From positions 62,001 to 126,000 of the forward strand of contig NZ_SADV01000003.1 in the NCBI RefSeq assembly GCF_006864135.1: DNA of 64,000 bases, given 5' to 3'. A model generated the notes under the pieces. The model made no database searches and was not told where the DNA came from. It was given only the letters and a program-made list of their open reading frames with translations. This document shows, in pieces, positions 33,637 through 43,685 of the stretch (the first letter of the stretch is position 1; each line of letters starts with the position of its first letter). This DNA comes from Lysinibacillus sphaericus (GTDB lineage Bacteria; Bacillota; Bacilli; Bacillales_A; Planococcaceae). The translations under genes were made by a program, and so were the position numbers.

Positions 33637-34254
33637 GTTTTTTCAAAAGTCCTTTTGGTCCAAAAGATTGGATTGCAAAAAACTTCGGTTCCGCTAATAG
33701 ATAGCTTTCAAAATTAATATGGTTGTAGTGGTTTCGTTATTAACAACCTCAAACTAAAATCCATTCAGCCAAACTCCCCTTTTCCTGTTAGCTTCCTTGA
33801 AGCGCTATATTCAGCATTTCACCGCAGAAAATGAAAGATTAATAAGTTCTTTCATTGGGGTAAATACCGAATTTGAATAATAATTCTAATTATTTGTTCC
33901 AAAGATTAGTAGGACATAAAGGGGGAGTTTAGGAGAATTAGTCTTATTTGAGGGTTAACCTATATCATAAAATCAAAAGAATTCGTTTACGGGTGTACAT
34001 TAAAGAAAGTATTTAAAGAAATAGATTCTCCCGTATAAATCCTCCTGATAAAGAGTATTTGGGAATTTGCCATTTATATTTCGAGGATTTATGGCGAGAT
34101 TTATTAGAAGCTAATCCATAGAGCCAATTCTTAATCGCATAAAGTTGGAGGTATTTTTCTTTTCATTATCAAATCGAAAAAAATTTGAACTTCACATTAT
34201 AGCCCCCTTTTTTACGGTTAAATTCACACTTTCTTTTACACGTGAAAGAGCTAT
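33637..34254. other. 618-bp gap without recognisable genes
   Basis: Apart from the promoter at its left edge I see no coding frame with a ribosome site, no tRNA and no strong hairpin. A weak TTCACATTATAG half-match to the MerR-type dyad lies near 34191-34202. AT-rich and interrupted by stops in all frames; it may be decayed sequence. Confidence 0.4.
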
Positions 34255-34815
34255 TTAAACTAGTGATGGGGTTAGTACGAATAAAATATGATTAGGTTCA
34301 TCACTCTTGTTCAAAAATCGGTGTTTAACATTTGGGGGAATCCGTACAACATCACCTTCATCTAAAAAATATTCGATTCCTTCTAGTTCAACATATGCTT
34401 GACCTTTCATAACCACAGCAATCTCTTCTTTATCGTCATGTGAGTAATGACTCTCTGTAGTAGCAGTATTTGCATTCAAATCCATCATTAAGAGTTCAAT
34501 ATGCGCCTTCATAAAGTCTGGTGTTAATACATCATAGACAATATGGTCGCTATTTTCGCGATATATTTTCTTTCGATCTTGCTTTCTGGAAATGAGTGAA
34601 TCTGTATCAATTTCATTAACAAACAGAGTAAAAAGTGGCACGTTTAGTGCTTTTGCAATTAGCTCTAGCACACTTAACGATGGATTTCCTTGTCCTCTTT
34701 CAATTTGGCTAATAAGTGATGTACTAATTCCTGCATAATCAGCAAACTCACGAATTGTCATACCATTTTTCTTACGATAGTTTAATACTGTTTGTCCTAA
34801 GCGATGATTTTTCAT
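34255..34815 (-). CDS. XRE-family regulator with cupin domain
   Basis: A 186-residue regulator. The N-terminal HTH_XRE (about 5-60) reads GMTIREFADYAGISTSLISQ then IERGQGNPSLSVLELIAKAL; the C-terminal cupin (about 110-180) has ELEGIEYFLDEGDVVRIPPN and VKHRFLNKSDEPN. This HTH-cupin type senses small ligands such as amines or amino acids and regulates a neighbouring transporter or catabolic gene. It is divergent from the EamA exporter at 34984, which is its likely target. AAGGGG precedes ATG 34815. Confidence 0.86.
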   Translation of the reverse strand: MKNHRLGQTVLNYRKKNGMTIREFADYAGISTSLISQIERGQGNPSLSVLELIAKALNVPLFTLFVNEIDTDSLISRKQDRKKIYRENSDHIVYDVLTPDFMKAHIELLMMDLNANTATTESHYSHDDKEEIAVVMKGQAYVELEGIEYFLDEGDVVRIPPNVKHRFLNKSDEPNHILFVLTPSLV

Positions 34816-34983
34816 GACAAAATGCCCCTTTTAAAATAATGTATGTTTGTTGTCTTTTGTGCTGACATACTAAACATGGAGAAAAAATGCTTTTTTCAAT
34901 AACATAAATATTTTACACTTACACTTGTATATTATAATGTATTTTTTCCATTATAGTAAACAAACCTAAAGGGGGAAACAGTC

Positions 34984-35865
34984 TTGAAATCACCACTTAT
35001 TTCATACACAATCTTATTTTTGGGCGTATTTGCATTGTCTACTTCAGCAATTTTTGTGAAATTAGCAGATGCACCTGCAACAATTACAGCATTTTATCGG
35101 ATGCTTTTTGCAGCAGTAATGCTTTTACCATTTTTATTAGTAAATAAAAAGAACTGTAAAGAATTAGGTTCTTTATCTAAAAAACAATTGGGACTTGGAT
35201 TACTCTCAGGTTTATTTCTAGCAGCACACTATTTATTGTGGTTTGAATCATTAAATTACACATCAGTAGCAAGTTCAACTGTCATCGTCACATTACAGCC
35301 CCTTTTTTCGATGGTTGGCGGTTATTTTCTATTCAAAGAGCGCTTCAGTAAAGGGGCTATAATGGGCTGTCTCGTTGCAATTGCCGGTAGTATCGTCATC
35401 GGATGGCAAGATTTCCAAATTAGTGGACAGGCATTATTTGGCGATATACTTGCTTTTATTGCAGCAGGTGTTATTACGGCCTACTTCTTCATTGGGCAGT
35501 ATATTCGAAAAAGGCTATCTCTTATCCCTTATTCAATCATCGGTTATACTAGTAGTGCACTATTTTTAAGTATTTTCGTTTTCAGCCAGCAAACTTCTTT
35601 TGTTAATTATTCCGCACAAACATGGCTGTCCTTTTTTGGATTAGCGTTTATTGCAACAATTTTAGGGCAAACGATTTTTAATTGGTTGTTGAAATGGCTA
35701 AGTACCTCTGTTATTTCAATGAGCATATTAGGAGAGACGCTTGGAACTTGTATACTCGCTTATTTCATTTTGGATGAGGTTATTTCTCTACAACAAGGTA
35801 TAGGAATCGTACTCATCTTAATCGGACTAGCATTATTTTTACTACAGCAAAGAAATAACACATAA
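34984..35865 (+). CDS. EamA/DMT-family transporter
   Basis: A 293-residue ten-TM drug/metabolite transporter with two EamA repeats (about 5-140 and 150-290). YTSVASSTVIVTLQPLFSMV (about 92-111) and the tail GETLGTCILAYFILDEVISL match the RhaT/YdcZ-like group. TTG 34984 follows AAAGGGGGA by about 7 nt. Divergent from the XRE-cupin regulator; TTACACTTACACTTGTATAT and TATAAT elements lie between them. Such pairs often export amino acids or related metabolites; substrate unknown. Confidence 0.85.
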   Translation: MKSPLISYTILFLGVFALSTSAIFVKLADAPATITAFYRMLFAAVMLLPFLLVNKKNCKELGSLSKKQLGLGLLSGLFLAAHYLLWFESLNYTSVASSTVIVTLQPLFSMVGGYFLFKERFSKGAIMGCLVAIAGSIVIGWQDFQISGQALFGDILAFIAAGVITAYFFIGQYIRKRLSLIPYSIIGYTSSALFLSIFVFSQQTSFVNYSAQTWLSFFGLAFIATILGQTIFNWLLKWLSTSVISMSILGETLGTCILAYFILDEVISLQQGIGIVLILIGLALFLLQQRNNT

Positions 35866-35995
35866 TAATGAAGAATTGTTATAACAGATTTCACCACTGA
35901 GATTGGAACAAGGAAACTTTTTCGGAATATCGATTTAATGTAAAAGATACCTCAACATTAGAATTCTTCGTATTACAACAGACTTACATAATTAA

Positions 35996-36036
35996 AGCCG
36001 ATTTTTCTCTTAGATAAAAAAATCGGCTCGTTTTAT
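35996..36036 (+). terminator. Terminator after the first EamA gene
   Basis: AGCCGATTTTT (35996-36006) pairs with AAAAAATCGGCT (36017-36028), followed by CGTTTTAT. The remaining sequence up to 36267 shows no supported gene; the small frame at 36151 lacks a ribosome site and overlaps the next gene antisense. Confidence 0.8.
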
Positions 36037-36267
36037 ATTGAAATTAGCATAGTGTATATTTTCGTTAAAATGTGGGTGTTACTCATGATTTTGAGACATA
36101 GAAAAATTAAACGAAACTATAACTTTGATAGGTCTTGGATGTCTTTTTGAATGGTGAATTACAAATTTAAACTTATTGACGCGTCAGATGATATTATCTT
36201 TAAGTTCACCGATTCATCCGCATGTGTTTCCAATATACGATTAGTATCAATAATTTCTTTAAGCCTC

Positions 36268-37167
36268 TTAATTAAAATCAAGATTATCATGATTAGTTTC
36301 TTTTTTAGCTACAGGTGCATTTTTCCCAATCATCACACATATTACAACAACTAAAGCTAAAACAACGGTTACCCACGTGATTGACTCCCCTAAGAACAAT
36401 ACCGAAAAACCAATCATTAAAAATGGCTGTAAATATTGTATTTGACCTACTCTCGCAATTCCACCTAAAGACATTCCAGTATACCAAGCAATATATGCAA
36501 AAAATTGACTCACAATTGCTAGGTATAACAAACTAATCCAAGCTTCTATAGGTGCTTGTAGCATATCAACAGATAAGCTTAATCCTACAGGAATTACAAA
36601 AAACGGAGCACCAAATACAATAGCCCAAGCAATTACTTGCCAACTACCTAGCTCTTTAGAAAGTTTTCCACCCTCTGCATAGCTTAATCCAAGTAATAAA
36701 ACTGCTGCTAGCAGTGCAATATCACCCTTTTGTAATTGACCTAATCCTAAATACATAGCATACACAACAACAGATATGGCAGCTATTACGCTAGCAATCC
36801 AATAACGCTTTGTAAGTCTCTCGCCTCCACGCCAAACCGCAAATCCAGCTGTCACAAGTGGTAATAAAGCTAGTTCAATTGCTCCATGTGATACGGGTAA
36901 TGATTTCATCGCAAATGTTGTTAATAGCGGAAAGGCAAGCGTAGCTCCAATTGCTACAATAAATATACCCTTCATATGTTTCTTATTAGGTATTTTTTCT
37001 TTTTTTATGATAAACAAAATAACAACAATAATTGCCGCCATAACTGTCCTACCTAAACCAACAATTGTTGCCCCAAAATATGGTACAGCAATGCTAGTCG
37101 CAGGTAGTGTAAAACTAAAGCAAACAATACCAATAAACCCCAGTATCATTCCTTTTTTTATAGCCAT
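36268..37167 (-). CDS. EamA/DMT-family transporter
   Basis: A 299-residue ten-TM transporter of two EamA halves. LGRTVMAAIIVVILFIIKKE (about 38-57), LPVSHGAIELALLPLVTAGF (about 90-109) and QYLQPFLMIGFSVLFLGESI (about 243-262) are typical. AGGAGGG precedes ATG 37167. It is divergent from a MocR regulator with the palindrome at 37283; in MocR-transporter pairs the regulator controls the neighbour. Proposed substrate: amino acid, amine or vitamin B6-linked compound; not determinable here. Confidence 0.85.
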   Translation of the reverse strand: MAIKKGMILGFIGIVCFSFTLPATSIAVPYFGATIVGLGRTVMAAIIVVILFIIKKEKIPNKKHMKGIFIVAIGATLAFPLLTTFAMKSLPVSHGAIELALLPLVTAGFAVWRGGERLTKRYWIASVIAAISVVVYAMYLGLGQLQKGDIALLAAVLLLGLSYAEGGKLSKELGSWQVIAWAIVFGAPFFVIPVGLSLSVDMLQAPIEAWISLLYLAIVSQFFAYIAWYTGMSLGGIARVGQIQYLQPFLMIGFSVLFLGESITWVTVVLALVVVICVMIGKNAPVAKKETNHDNLDFN

Positions 37168-37282
37168 CGAAATCCCTCCTTTAAGACTGCCCTAAAGTAG
37201 TCCATACTTATAGTTAAACGAATTAACTAACTAATCATGATTGTAATGAATAATGACTCTTTTCCAAAGAGCAATAATCCAC

Positions 37283-37300
37283 ATCTGTCCTGGGACAGAT
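37283..37300. promoter_or_regulatory. Palindrome in front of the MocR gene
   Basis: ATCTGTCC-TG-GGACAGAT is a perfect 8-bp dyad with a 2-bp centre, ending 16 bp before the MocR ATG and just before its GAGGAGGG site. A repressor bound here would block MocR translation-start-proximal transcription; it also lies upstream of the EamA gene at 37167. Confidence 0.55.
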
Positions 37301-37316
37301 TCCGAGGAGGGTATAA

Positions 37317-38687
37317 ATGTTATCAACATATAAAAGGATTTTGGAATGGATTAAACAACAAATTAAAGAGGAACAATTAAAAGCCGGAGATAAGTTACCT
37401 TCTATTCGAATAATTGCCGAACATTTTCAATGTAGTAAAAATACAGTTGTAAAAGCATTATTAGAACTGCAAAAACAACATATTGTGTATGCTAAACCTA
37501 AAAGTGGCTATTACATTATTGATGATTATCAAGTACCTAGCCTAAAGGAAAAAATAGACTTTTTATCTGCAGGTCCAGATGAAAGCGTTATCCCATATGA
37601 AGACTTTCAACATTGTATAAACAAAGCAATTGATCATTATAAAGTACAATTATTCACGTACAGTGATCAACAGGGTCTCTATTCTTTAAGAAAAGAGTTG
37701 GTGAATTATTTGCAATATTTACAGGTGTTCACAAAACCTGAGCGTCTTGTCATTACTTCTGGATCACAACAAGCGTTACATATACTATCAAATTTACAAT
37801 TCCCAAATAGAAAGAAGAAGATATTAATTGAGCAACCGACGTATTTTGGTATGATAGACACCCTACAATTAAATCAATGTGAAATATTGGGGATTGATTT
37901 AACGATGGACGGAATAGATTTCGAACGACTAGAATCCCTGTTCCGAAACAATGATATTAAATTTTTTTATATTGTACCAAGGTGCCATAATCCACTTGGT
38001 CACTATTATACAAATAAAGAGAAGAAAAAAATCGTTGCTCTTGCAGAAAAATATGATGTATACATTGTTGAAGACGATTACTTAGCCGAACTAGATGTTG
38101 ATTCAAAAGCAGATCCTTTGTTTACCTACGAACCGAATGAGCGAATTATTTATATAAAAAGCTTTTCAAAGGTATTTTTACCTGGATTACGCATTGCTAC
38201 TGTTGTCCTTCCTGAAACAATGGTCAATTCCTTTGTACGATATAAATTTAGCTCTGATTTTAATACATCTGCACTTTCACAAGGTGCACTAGAAATCTAT
38301 TTGAAAAGTGGGATGTTTCACTATCATTTAGAAAAAATAAAACAATTGTATATAAATAAAATGAAGATATTAATAAACGCTTGTACAACATATTTACCAA
38401 ACTTTATATCATTTACAAAACCTAAAAGCGGTTTTTATCTCACCATTTTCTTACCTTCGCATATTGATGTTGATGATTTGATTTTTCTATTGCAAGAAAA
38501 GTGTATATACGTAGACAATGCTTCTAGAATGTACTTAGATGGTAACAAAAAGAAAGCAATCCGACTAAGTATTTCACAAGTAGAAGAAAAGAAAATAGAA
38601 CTTGGTATTCAACAATTAGCAGCTTGTATAATCGAAATGTATAAGAAAACTAAAGATTATCCAATATCATTTAAGCCTTATCTTTAA
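37317..38687 (+). CDS. MocR/PdxR-type GntR regulator with aminotransferase domain
   Basis: A 456-residue chimeric regulator. An N-terminal GntR winged helix (about 5-70: GDKLPSIRIIAEHFQCSKNT) is joined by a linker to a fold-type I aminotransferase-like domain (about 100-440). SGSQQALHILSNL is the PLP phosphate area, YIVPRCHNPLG the substrate area, VEDDYLAELD the Asp that holds the PLP ring nitrogen, and YIKSFSKVFLPGLRI contains the Schiff-base Lys. MocR proteins use PLP as a sensor. It is divergent from the EamA transporter. GAGGAGGG precedes ATG 37317. Confidence 0.88.
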   Translation: MLSTYKRILEWIKQQIKEEQLKAGDKLPSIRIIAEHFQCSKNTVVKALLELQKQHIVYAKPKSGYYIIDDYQVPSLKEKIDFLSAGPDESVIPYEDFQHCINKAIDHYKVQLFTYSDQQGLYSLRKELVNYLQYLQVFTKPERLVITSGSQQALHILSNLQFPNRKKKILIEQPTYFGMIDTLQLNQCEILGIDLTMDGIDFERLESLFRNNDIKFFYIVPRCHNPLGHYYTNKEKKKIVALAEKYDVYIVEDDYLAELDVDSKADPLFTYEPNERIIYIKSFSKVFLPGLRIATVVLPETMVNSFVRYKFSSDFNTSALSQGALEIYLKSGMFHYHLEKIKQLYINKMKILINACTTYLPNFISFTKPKSGFYLTIFLPSHIDVDDLIFLLQEKCIYVDNASRMYLDGNKKKAIRLSISQVEEKKIELGIQQLAACIIEMYKKTKDYPISFKPYL

Positions 38688-38727
38688 AAGAGCGGATAGG
38701 ATAGACTGACACTCTTATTATTTAGAG

Positions 38728-38775
38728 AAATACCCCGTAGATGTTAGATATAATAACTACTACGGGGTGTTTATA
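38728..38775 (+). terminator. Terminator after the MocR gene
   Basis: TACCCCGTAG (38731-38740) pairs with CTACGGGGTG (about 38759-38769, with slippage at the loop) and is followed by TTTAT. It lies between convergent genes. Confidence 0.65.
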
Positions 38776-38864
38776 CTACTTTCAATCAATTTCGTAGCAA
38801 CCATGACTTTTTCCATCTGAATGAAAATGAATTAGAACTATTAATATTTGAGACTGCTAGAAAT

Positions 38865-39968
38865 CTATATAGTTGCCAAATATTCGTTATATCTTTTATT
38901 AATTCTCTCCGGAACAGATAAACCAATTTCAGCTAATTTTGTCTGTATAGTTTCAAAGCATTTTAAACAATCCTGTTTTTTATTTTGCTCAATTAAGAAT
39001 TCTAACAGTAGAAACATATACTGTTCATTGAATTCATCTAGCTCTAACAACTTTTGTAAGCAATTATATTTCAAAAGAGAATTAACAGCGTTTGTACTTA
39101 CAACATACTCTTCAAGCGCATGCAATACTCTTTGCTTTAAGCGGAGTCTTATTTGAATAGCCCATGAATATTCTTCCTCCGCTAAAAAATCACCTTCATA
39201 GCAATTTAGTAATTGCTGAATTGACGTCTCATCATGATTCTCCCGGTCTAGTAAGTTATTGAGTTCATCATAATCACTTTCAATTTCAGCATTCAACTGA
39301 TAATGATTATTCACTAATTGAATTGGATCTTTTAGGCCATTTTCTTTTAGAAGCTTTCTTAATAGATAAATCGTTGTATGTAAATTACTTGCTGCCTTTT
39401 CTACAACTAAGTCTGGCCATAGCTCATCTATAATAGCGACATTTAATATAGGCTTTTTTTGGTGAAACAAGAAATATAAAAATAGTTCGCTCACTTTTCT
39501 TGTACGCCACTTCACCACCTCATGCTGTAAATCAAGTAAGTAAAAGCTACCCAAAGTATGTGCATATATCCTTTTGCTCTCTTGCTCTTCCTTTACTTGT
39601 AATTGAAGCCTTTGATGCGCTTTTGTCAATGCTTTAATGAGTCGTTTCTCATGCACAGGCTTCAACAAATAATCTGTTGCCTCCACATCAAATGCATCCA
39701 CCGCAAATTGAGCATGTGCTGTAACAAATATTATTTGCAAGGATGGCTGTCTTCTTAATAACTGTTTTGCCACCTGTAAGCCATGCATATCAATCATTTC
39801 AATATCTAAAAATATGATATCAATAGATTCTTTTTCAATATAGGCAAGGGCATCTACTGCATTCGTAAATGCGCCCTTAATAGAAATTTGGAATTGTGAA
39901 AGTCGATGTAACATAATACTTAAAACATCAATAGCCATCTTTTCATCATCTATGATAATAATATTCAT
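38865..39968 (-). CDS. Response regulator with SARP/BTAD-type output
   Basis: A 367-residue response regulator. Receiver domain about 1-120: IIIIDDEKMA acidic pocket, IIFLDIEM with phosphoryl-acceptor Asp near 55, and LLKPVHE with the conserved Lys. Then an OmpR-like winged helix (about 140-230: KVSELFLYFLFHQ, LRKLLKENGL) and a helical BTAD domain (about 240-365: YEGDFLAEEEYSWAIQIRLR), the arrangement of SARP activators. The ATG lies inside the end of the kinase gene (23-bp overlap), so the two are translationally coupled partners. Confidence 0.86.
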   Translation of the reverse strand: MNIIIIDDEKMAIDVLSIMLHRLSQFQISIKGAFTNAVDALAYIEKESIDIIFLDIEMIDMHGLQVAKQLLRRQPSLQIIFVTAHAQFAVDAFDVEATDYLLKPVHEKRLIKALTKAHQRLQLQVKEEQESKRIYAHTLGSFYLLDLQHEVVKWRTRKVSELFLYFLFHQKKPILNVAIIDELWPDLVVEKAASNLHTTIYLLRKLLKENGLKDPIQLVNNHYQLNAEIESDYDELNNLLDRENHDETSIQQLLNCYEGDFLAEEEYSWAIQIRLRLKQRVLHALEEYVVSTNAVNSLLKYNCLQKLLELDEFNEQYMFLLLEFLIEQNKKQDCLKCFETIQTKLAEIGLSVPERINKRYNEYLATI

Positions 39969-42900
39969 GTTTCATATCACCCTCTGGTAATAGTATTAAA
40001 ACGGTCGTACCCTTTCCTTCCTCACTATATAAGCGAAGGCTAGCATTTTTTATTAATTTGAATTTTTTTAATGGATTTAAAAAACCAATACGAGAGCTTT
40101 CTTCATTTAATAATTGTTGTAGTTTTCTTTCTGACATACCTACCCCATTATCATATATTTTAATACGAATAAATTGTCCTTCTCGTCGGACACTTACCTC
40201 TATCGTACCACCCTCTTGTTTTTTGGATATACCATGAAAAACAGCATTTTCTACTAATGGCTGGATGGATAGTGCAGGAATCATTAGCTCAATAGATTCA
40301 TCAATATCGTATTTGACTACCAATCGATCGCCAAAACGCATCTTTTCTATATATAGATATGCTTTTACAAGCTCTATTTCCTCTTCAATCGAAACAAAAC
40401 TATGGCGATAATGAACATTAAGTTTTGCACGGAAATATGTCGCCAAACAGTAAAGTGCTTCTCTCGTATTATCTATATTAGTATAGCTTAATCCAATTAT
40501 TGTATTAAGTGTATTATAAACAAAATGCGGTGTTACCTGTGAATACAAATAATTCATTTCCACTTCGATTGCATCTATTGAAGATTGACGAACAGCTAGT
40601 AAAGATTCAATACGAATTAATAATTCATCCATCGCAATAGGCTTCTGTAGATAATCATTGGCACCAACCTGTAACGTTAATACTAAATCAGAATGCTTCA
40701 TAATGGCCGTCAATATTATAATTGGTAGCTCTAACATGTCATATTGTTTTCGTACTTGCTTACATAATTCAAACCCTGACATACTATCCATCATTAAATC
40801 TATTAACATACAATCCACTTGATTGGTTTTAATATAGTTCATTGCATCAAAGCCATTATCAACCGCTATCACTGTATATCCCTTTAAAGCCAATACGTCA
40901 GCTAAAGCTTTAATATTAACATGGTTATCATCTACCACAAGTATTTTTTTATCATTTCCATTATAGATTAGTGGTAATTCAAGCTTTAGTACTTCTGAAG
41001 TTATATTTGAAACAATTGCAGGTGATTGTTCATTGCTCTCTTGCTCCTCTGAAGCTAGCGGCATCGTATATGTAAATGTTGTGCCCTTCCCAAGCGAGCT
41101 TGTTACATGAATTTCACCATTTAACTTTTCTACAATATTTTTAGCAATACTTAAACCTAAACCTAGACCTTCCTTTTTGTGATCACTTTTTACTTGATAA
41201 AATGCATTAAAAATACGCTCTAAATCCTGCGGTGGAATACCAGAACCTGTATCACTAACTTCTATAATCATATGTTGATGATGAACATATGCAGTTACTG
41301 TAATTTCTCCAATTTTCGTGTGCTGTATGGCGTTGTGCAATAAATTATATAATACCTGCTTAAAGCGTAATTCATCTGTAAACATGGCTGGTAGTTCAAT
41401 GTCAACATTAGTGACGAGACGTAAGTAGTTATTCTTTGACATTATACTTCGAATTTCTGCTACTACATCATTTATAACAGCTATTGGCACTTTCCGCGGA
41501 GACACCCGCACTTCTCCAGTCATTTGATTAGATGCAAATAATAAATCTTCTACTAAATGACTTAAACGCTGTGTAACATTATGAATTAAAATTACCTGCT
41601 CCTGTTGGGTGCGCTTCAACGGTCCTTGAGCACCTTCCATTAACATTTTTGATAGATTTAAAACACCATTTAATGGCGTTCGTAATTCATGGGAAGTTTT
41701 AAGTAAAAATTCATCTTTCATTTGATTATGTGCAAGCAATTCTTCTGATAGTTCTTGAATTCTCATATATGCTACATTGGAACGGTAGTTTAACAATAAT
41801 GCAAAGCTTAATAGCACAAGTAAAAACAACACAATTTCACTATAATCAAATGGCATATCTGTAAAGAAATTTAAAATCAACAAAGTTGTATAACAGCAAA
41901 TAGCTGTCAAAACTATTACTATATATCGTACTCCCTCAAGACGTCTCAGCATAACACGAATTAAAATCCACACATTATACAATACAACTGGTGCTGTAAG
42001 AGCTAAATATACTATTTTCCTAAATATGACCGCCTCTTCTGAAGTAGCTCTTTGATTTTGAGTAAAAGGGTTGTATATACCATATATGACAAAAACAATA
42101 CCTAATAAAATTATAATTGAATAAATAACTGCTTTTTTTGCCAATTGTGGGTACATATGATAAATAAAGAGCGTTAAACAAATAAGCGCTAGTGGTAAAA
42201 TCCCTAGCTGTAATCGAAGTTGATCAGCAGTAAGAAGCATAGGGGTAAATTGGAAAAACAATTTCTGATTAATAACAGACATATAGAATCCTAATAGTAT
42301 TGTAAATAACCCAAAAAACAGTTCTTCCTTTCGCTTGCGGTTTTGTCCATAAGATATGACATAAATTAACCCGCATATAATATATCCGATACTAACTAAA
42401 GCATCTAACAGAAGTTTTTTCAGGTAATTATATTGAATAGCTTCCATTGTCCCGAATTCCACCGGGTATATAATTCCCGCCTGTGGAAAATGAAAATTTG
42501 CTACTTGTATGAGAATATCGAGTTCTTTATTAGCACTTCTTGCAAAAACAGTATATTTATCATCATTTTCAGTTCGATAATCATTTAGTGTTGTGCTAGG
42601 ATTCCCCTTTGCCCCCACTTCTACACCGTTGATAAATACGCGATTTGATTGCCGTATCGTTCGAAGATATAAACCATATTGTCCTTCAATAGGTACCTTT
42701 ATTTTAATATGATAAGTCCCCACCGCAATCCCTTCTTCATTTGGCTGCACATATTTATACCAATTTTTCGGAACATCGATGTCAATACGTTTATTTTTAT
42801 AGGTATCTAGTGACTCCCCTGATGGTATCAAGACATTTGGATAAAAGGACCACTTCCCCTCCAATTTTATGGGACTCTGTAATTGCTCACTATCAATAGT

Positions 42901-43017
42901 TGCGATTCCATCTTTTACAACCTGGGGATTTTCGGAGAAATAATGTCGATTCCCCAGTAAAAAGACAAAAGTGAACAACATGACAATGCTTACAATAATA
43001 AGGATATTCTTTTTCAT
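39946..43017 (-). CDS. Hybrid sensor kinase with two kinase modules
   Basis: A 1023-residue membrane sensor. N-terminal signal/TM (about 5-22), an extracellular 7TMR-DISMED2-like beta domain (about 40-190), seven TM helices of the 7TM-DISM type (about 205-410), HisKA with SHELRTPLNG (His near 441), HATPase with DTGSGIPP and GLGLGLSIAKN (about 590-625), a receiver (LVVDDNHVNI near 696; LIDLMM Asp near 739; LQKP), then a second, LytS-type kinase: TPHFVYNTLN near 828 and a C-terminal HATPase with NAVFHG and YDNGVGM. The overlapping gene encodes its regulator. Such two-module kinases are uncommon; ligand unknown. Confidence 0.86.
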   Translation of the reverse strand: MKKNILIIVSIVMLFTFVFLLGNRHYFSENPQVVKDGIATIDSEQLQSPIKLEGKWSFYPNVLIPSGESLDTYKNKRIDIDVPKNWYKYVQPNEEGIAVGTYHIKIKVPIEGQYGLYLRTIRQSNRVFINGVEVGAKGNPSTTLNDYRTENDDKYTVFARSANKELDILIQVANFHFPQAGIIYPVEFGTMEAIQYNYLKKLLLDALVSIGYIICGLIYVISYGQNRKRKEELFFGLFTILLGFYMSVINQKLFFQFTPMLLTADQLRLQLGILPLALICLTLFIYHMYPQLAKKAVIYSIIILLGIVFVIYGIYNPFTQNQRATSEEAVIFRKIVYLALTAPVVLYNVWILIRVMLRRLEGVRYIVIVLTAICCYTTLLILNFFTDMPFDYSEIVLFLLVLLSFALLLNYRSNVAYMRIQELSEELLAHNQMKDEFLLKTSHELRTPLNGVLNLSKMLMEGAQGPLKRTQQEQVILIHNVTQRLSHLVEDLLFASNQMTGEVRVSPRKVPIAVINDVVAEIRSIMSKNNYLRLVTNVDIELPAMFTDELRFKQVLYNLLHNAIQHTKIGEITVTAYVHHQHMIIEVSDTGSGIPPQDLERIFNAFYQVKSDHKKEGLGLGLSIAKNIVEKLNGEIHVTSSLGKGTTFTYTMPLASEEQESNEQSPAIVSNITSEVLKLELPLIYNGNDKKILVVDDNHVNIKALADVLALKGYTVIAVDNGFDAMNYIKTNQVDCMLIDLMMDSMSGFELCKQVRKQYDMLELPIIILTAIMKHSDLVLTLQVGANDYLQKPIAMDELLIRIESLLAVRQSSIDAIEVEMNYLYSQVTPHFVYNTLNTIIGLSYTNIDNTREALYCLATYFRAKLNVHYRHSFVSIEEEIELVKAYLYIEKMRFGDRLVVKYDIDESIELMIPALSIQPLVENAVFHGISKKQEGGTIEVSVRREGQFIRIKIYDNGVGMSERKLQQLLNEESSRIGFLNPLKKFKLIKNASLRLYSEEGKGTTVLILLPEGDMKHEYYYHR

Positions 43018-43189
43018 TCTTGTCTCCTGTTATTATCAATATAACGCTACATATTCTAAATTTTTATATCAACTCCATTTCAAATACTATCATAATTTGC
43101 ATGAACAAAATCTGAACAGAGAATCATTTACCTTTTAGCTCTATCCTTTTCAATCGAATAGGTGAAAGTGATTAACTCCCGACCTCACA

Positions 43190-43440
43190 GTAAAGTAGCC
43201 AATGGGCGTTTCACCCAAAGGCTCTCACAGAACCGTACGTGAACCACTCGATTCATACGGCTCTTATTATTCAGCTATTAAGGAATCATTCCAAGAGCCC
43301 AATGAGGAAACAATTTGGGCTCTCTTTTTGCAAGTTTTTTGAGCCATTTTTCTGCACGTAACCGATAACCTTTTAAATTACCATCCTTGCCCATTTTACT
43401 AATTTTCGATATAAGCACTCAATAGAATAGTTCACCTCCG
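43190..43440 (-). mobile_element. 3' relic of a group II intron with maturase tail
   Basis: On the minus strand, 43263-43230 is a 34-nt group II domain V: it opens GAGCCGTATGAATCG and closes TTCACGTACGGTTC. It is followed by a domain VI-like stem to about 43190. Just upstream, 43394-43278 encodes KGYRLRAEKWLKKLAKREP and KLFPHWALGMIP-stop, the usual end of intron-encoded reverse transcriptase/maturases, and before it a frame-shifted IECLYRKLVKWA. The rest of the RT, domains I-IV and the 5' end are absent, so it is immobile. The gap 43018-43500 holds no other gene. Confidence 0.75.
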
Positions 43441-43685
43441 CACTGAGAAAATATACAAAACTACTCCCACCCAGCTTTATATTCATATTGACTGTTAGCC
43501 ACACCCACTATTGAACTTAGCTTTAAAGGCAGGGAAGATTTATTTTTTCCATTACTCTTCTACACTGGTAAATTCGTTTTCTCCCAGCCAAATAAATGGA
43601 ACCCCTAGTAATCTATTCATAATGATTGACATCTTCATGAATAGTGCTAATATTGGAAATAAATTAAATAAAATAAATAACTTAT

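Noticed and set aside
34191-34202. Sixth copy of the MerR-type dyad
   Set aside because: Only a TTCACAT half-site remains, with no -35 at the right distance.
36151-36354. 67-codon frame between the EamA genes
   Set aside because: Overlaps the EamA gene antisense; low-complexity translation.
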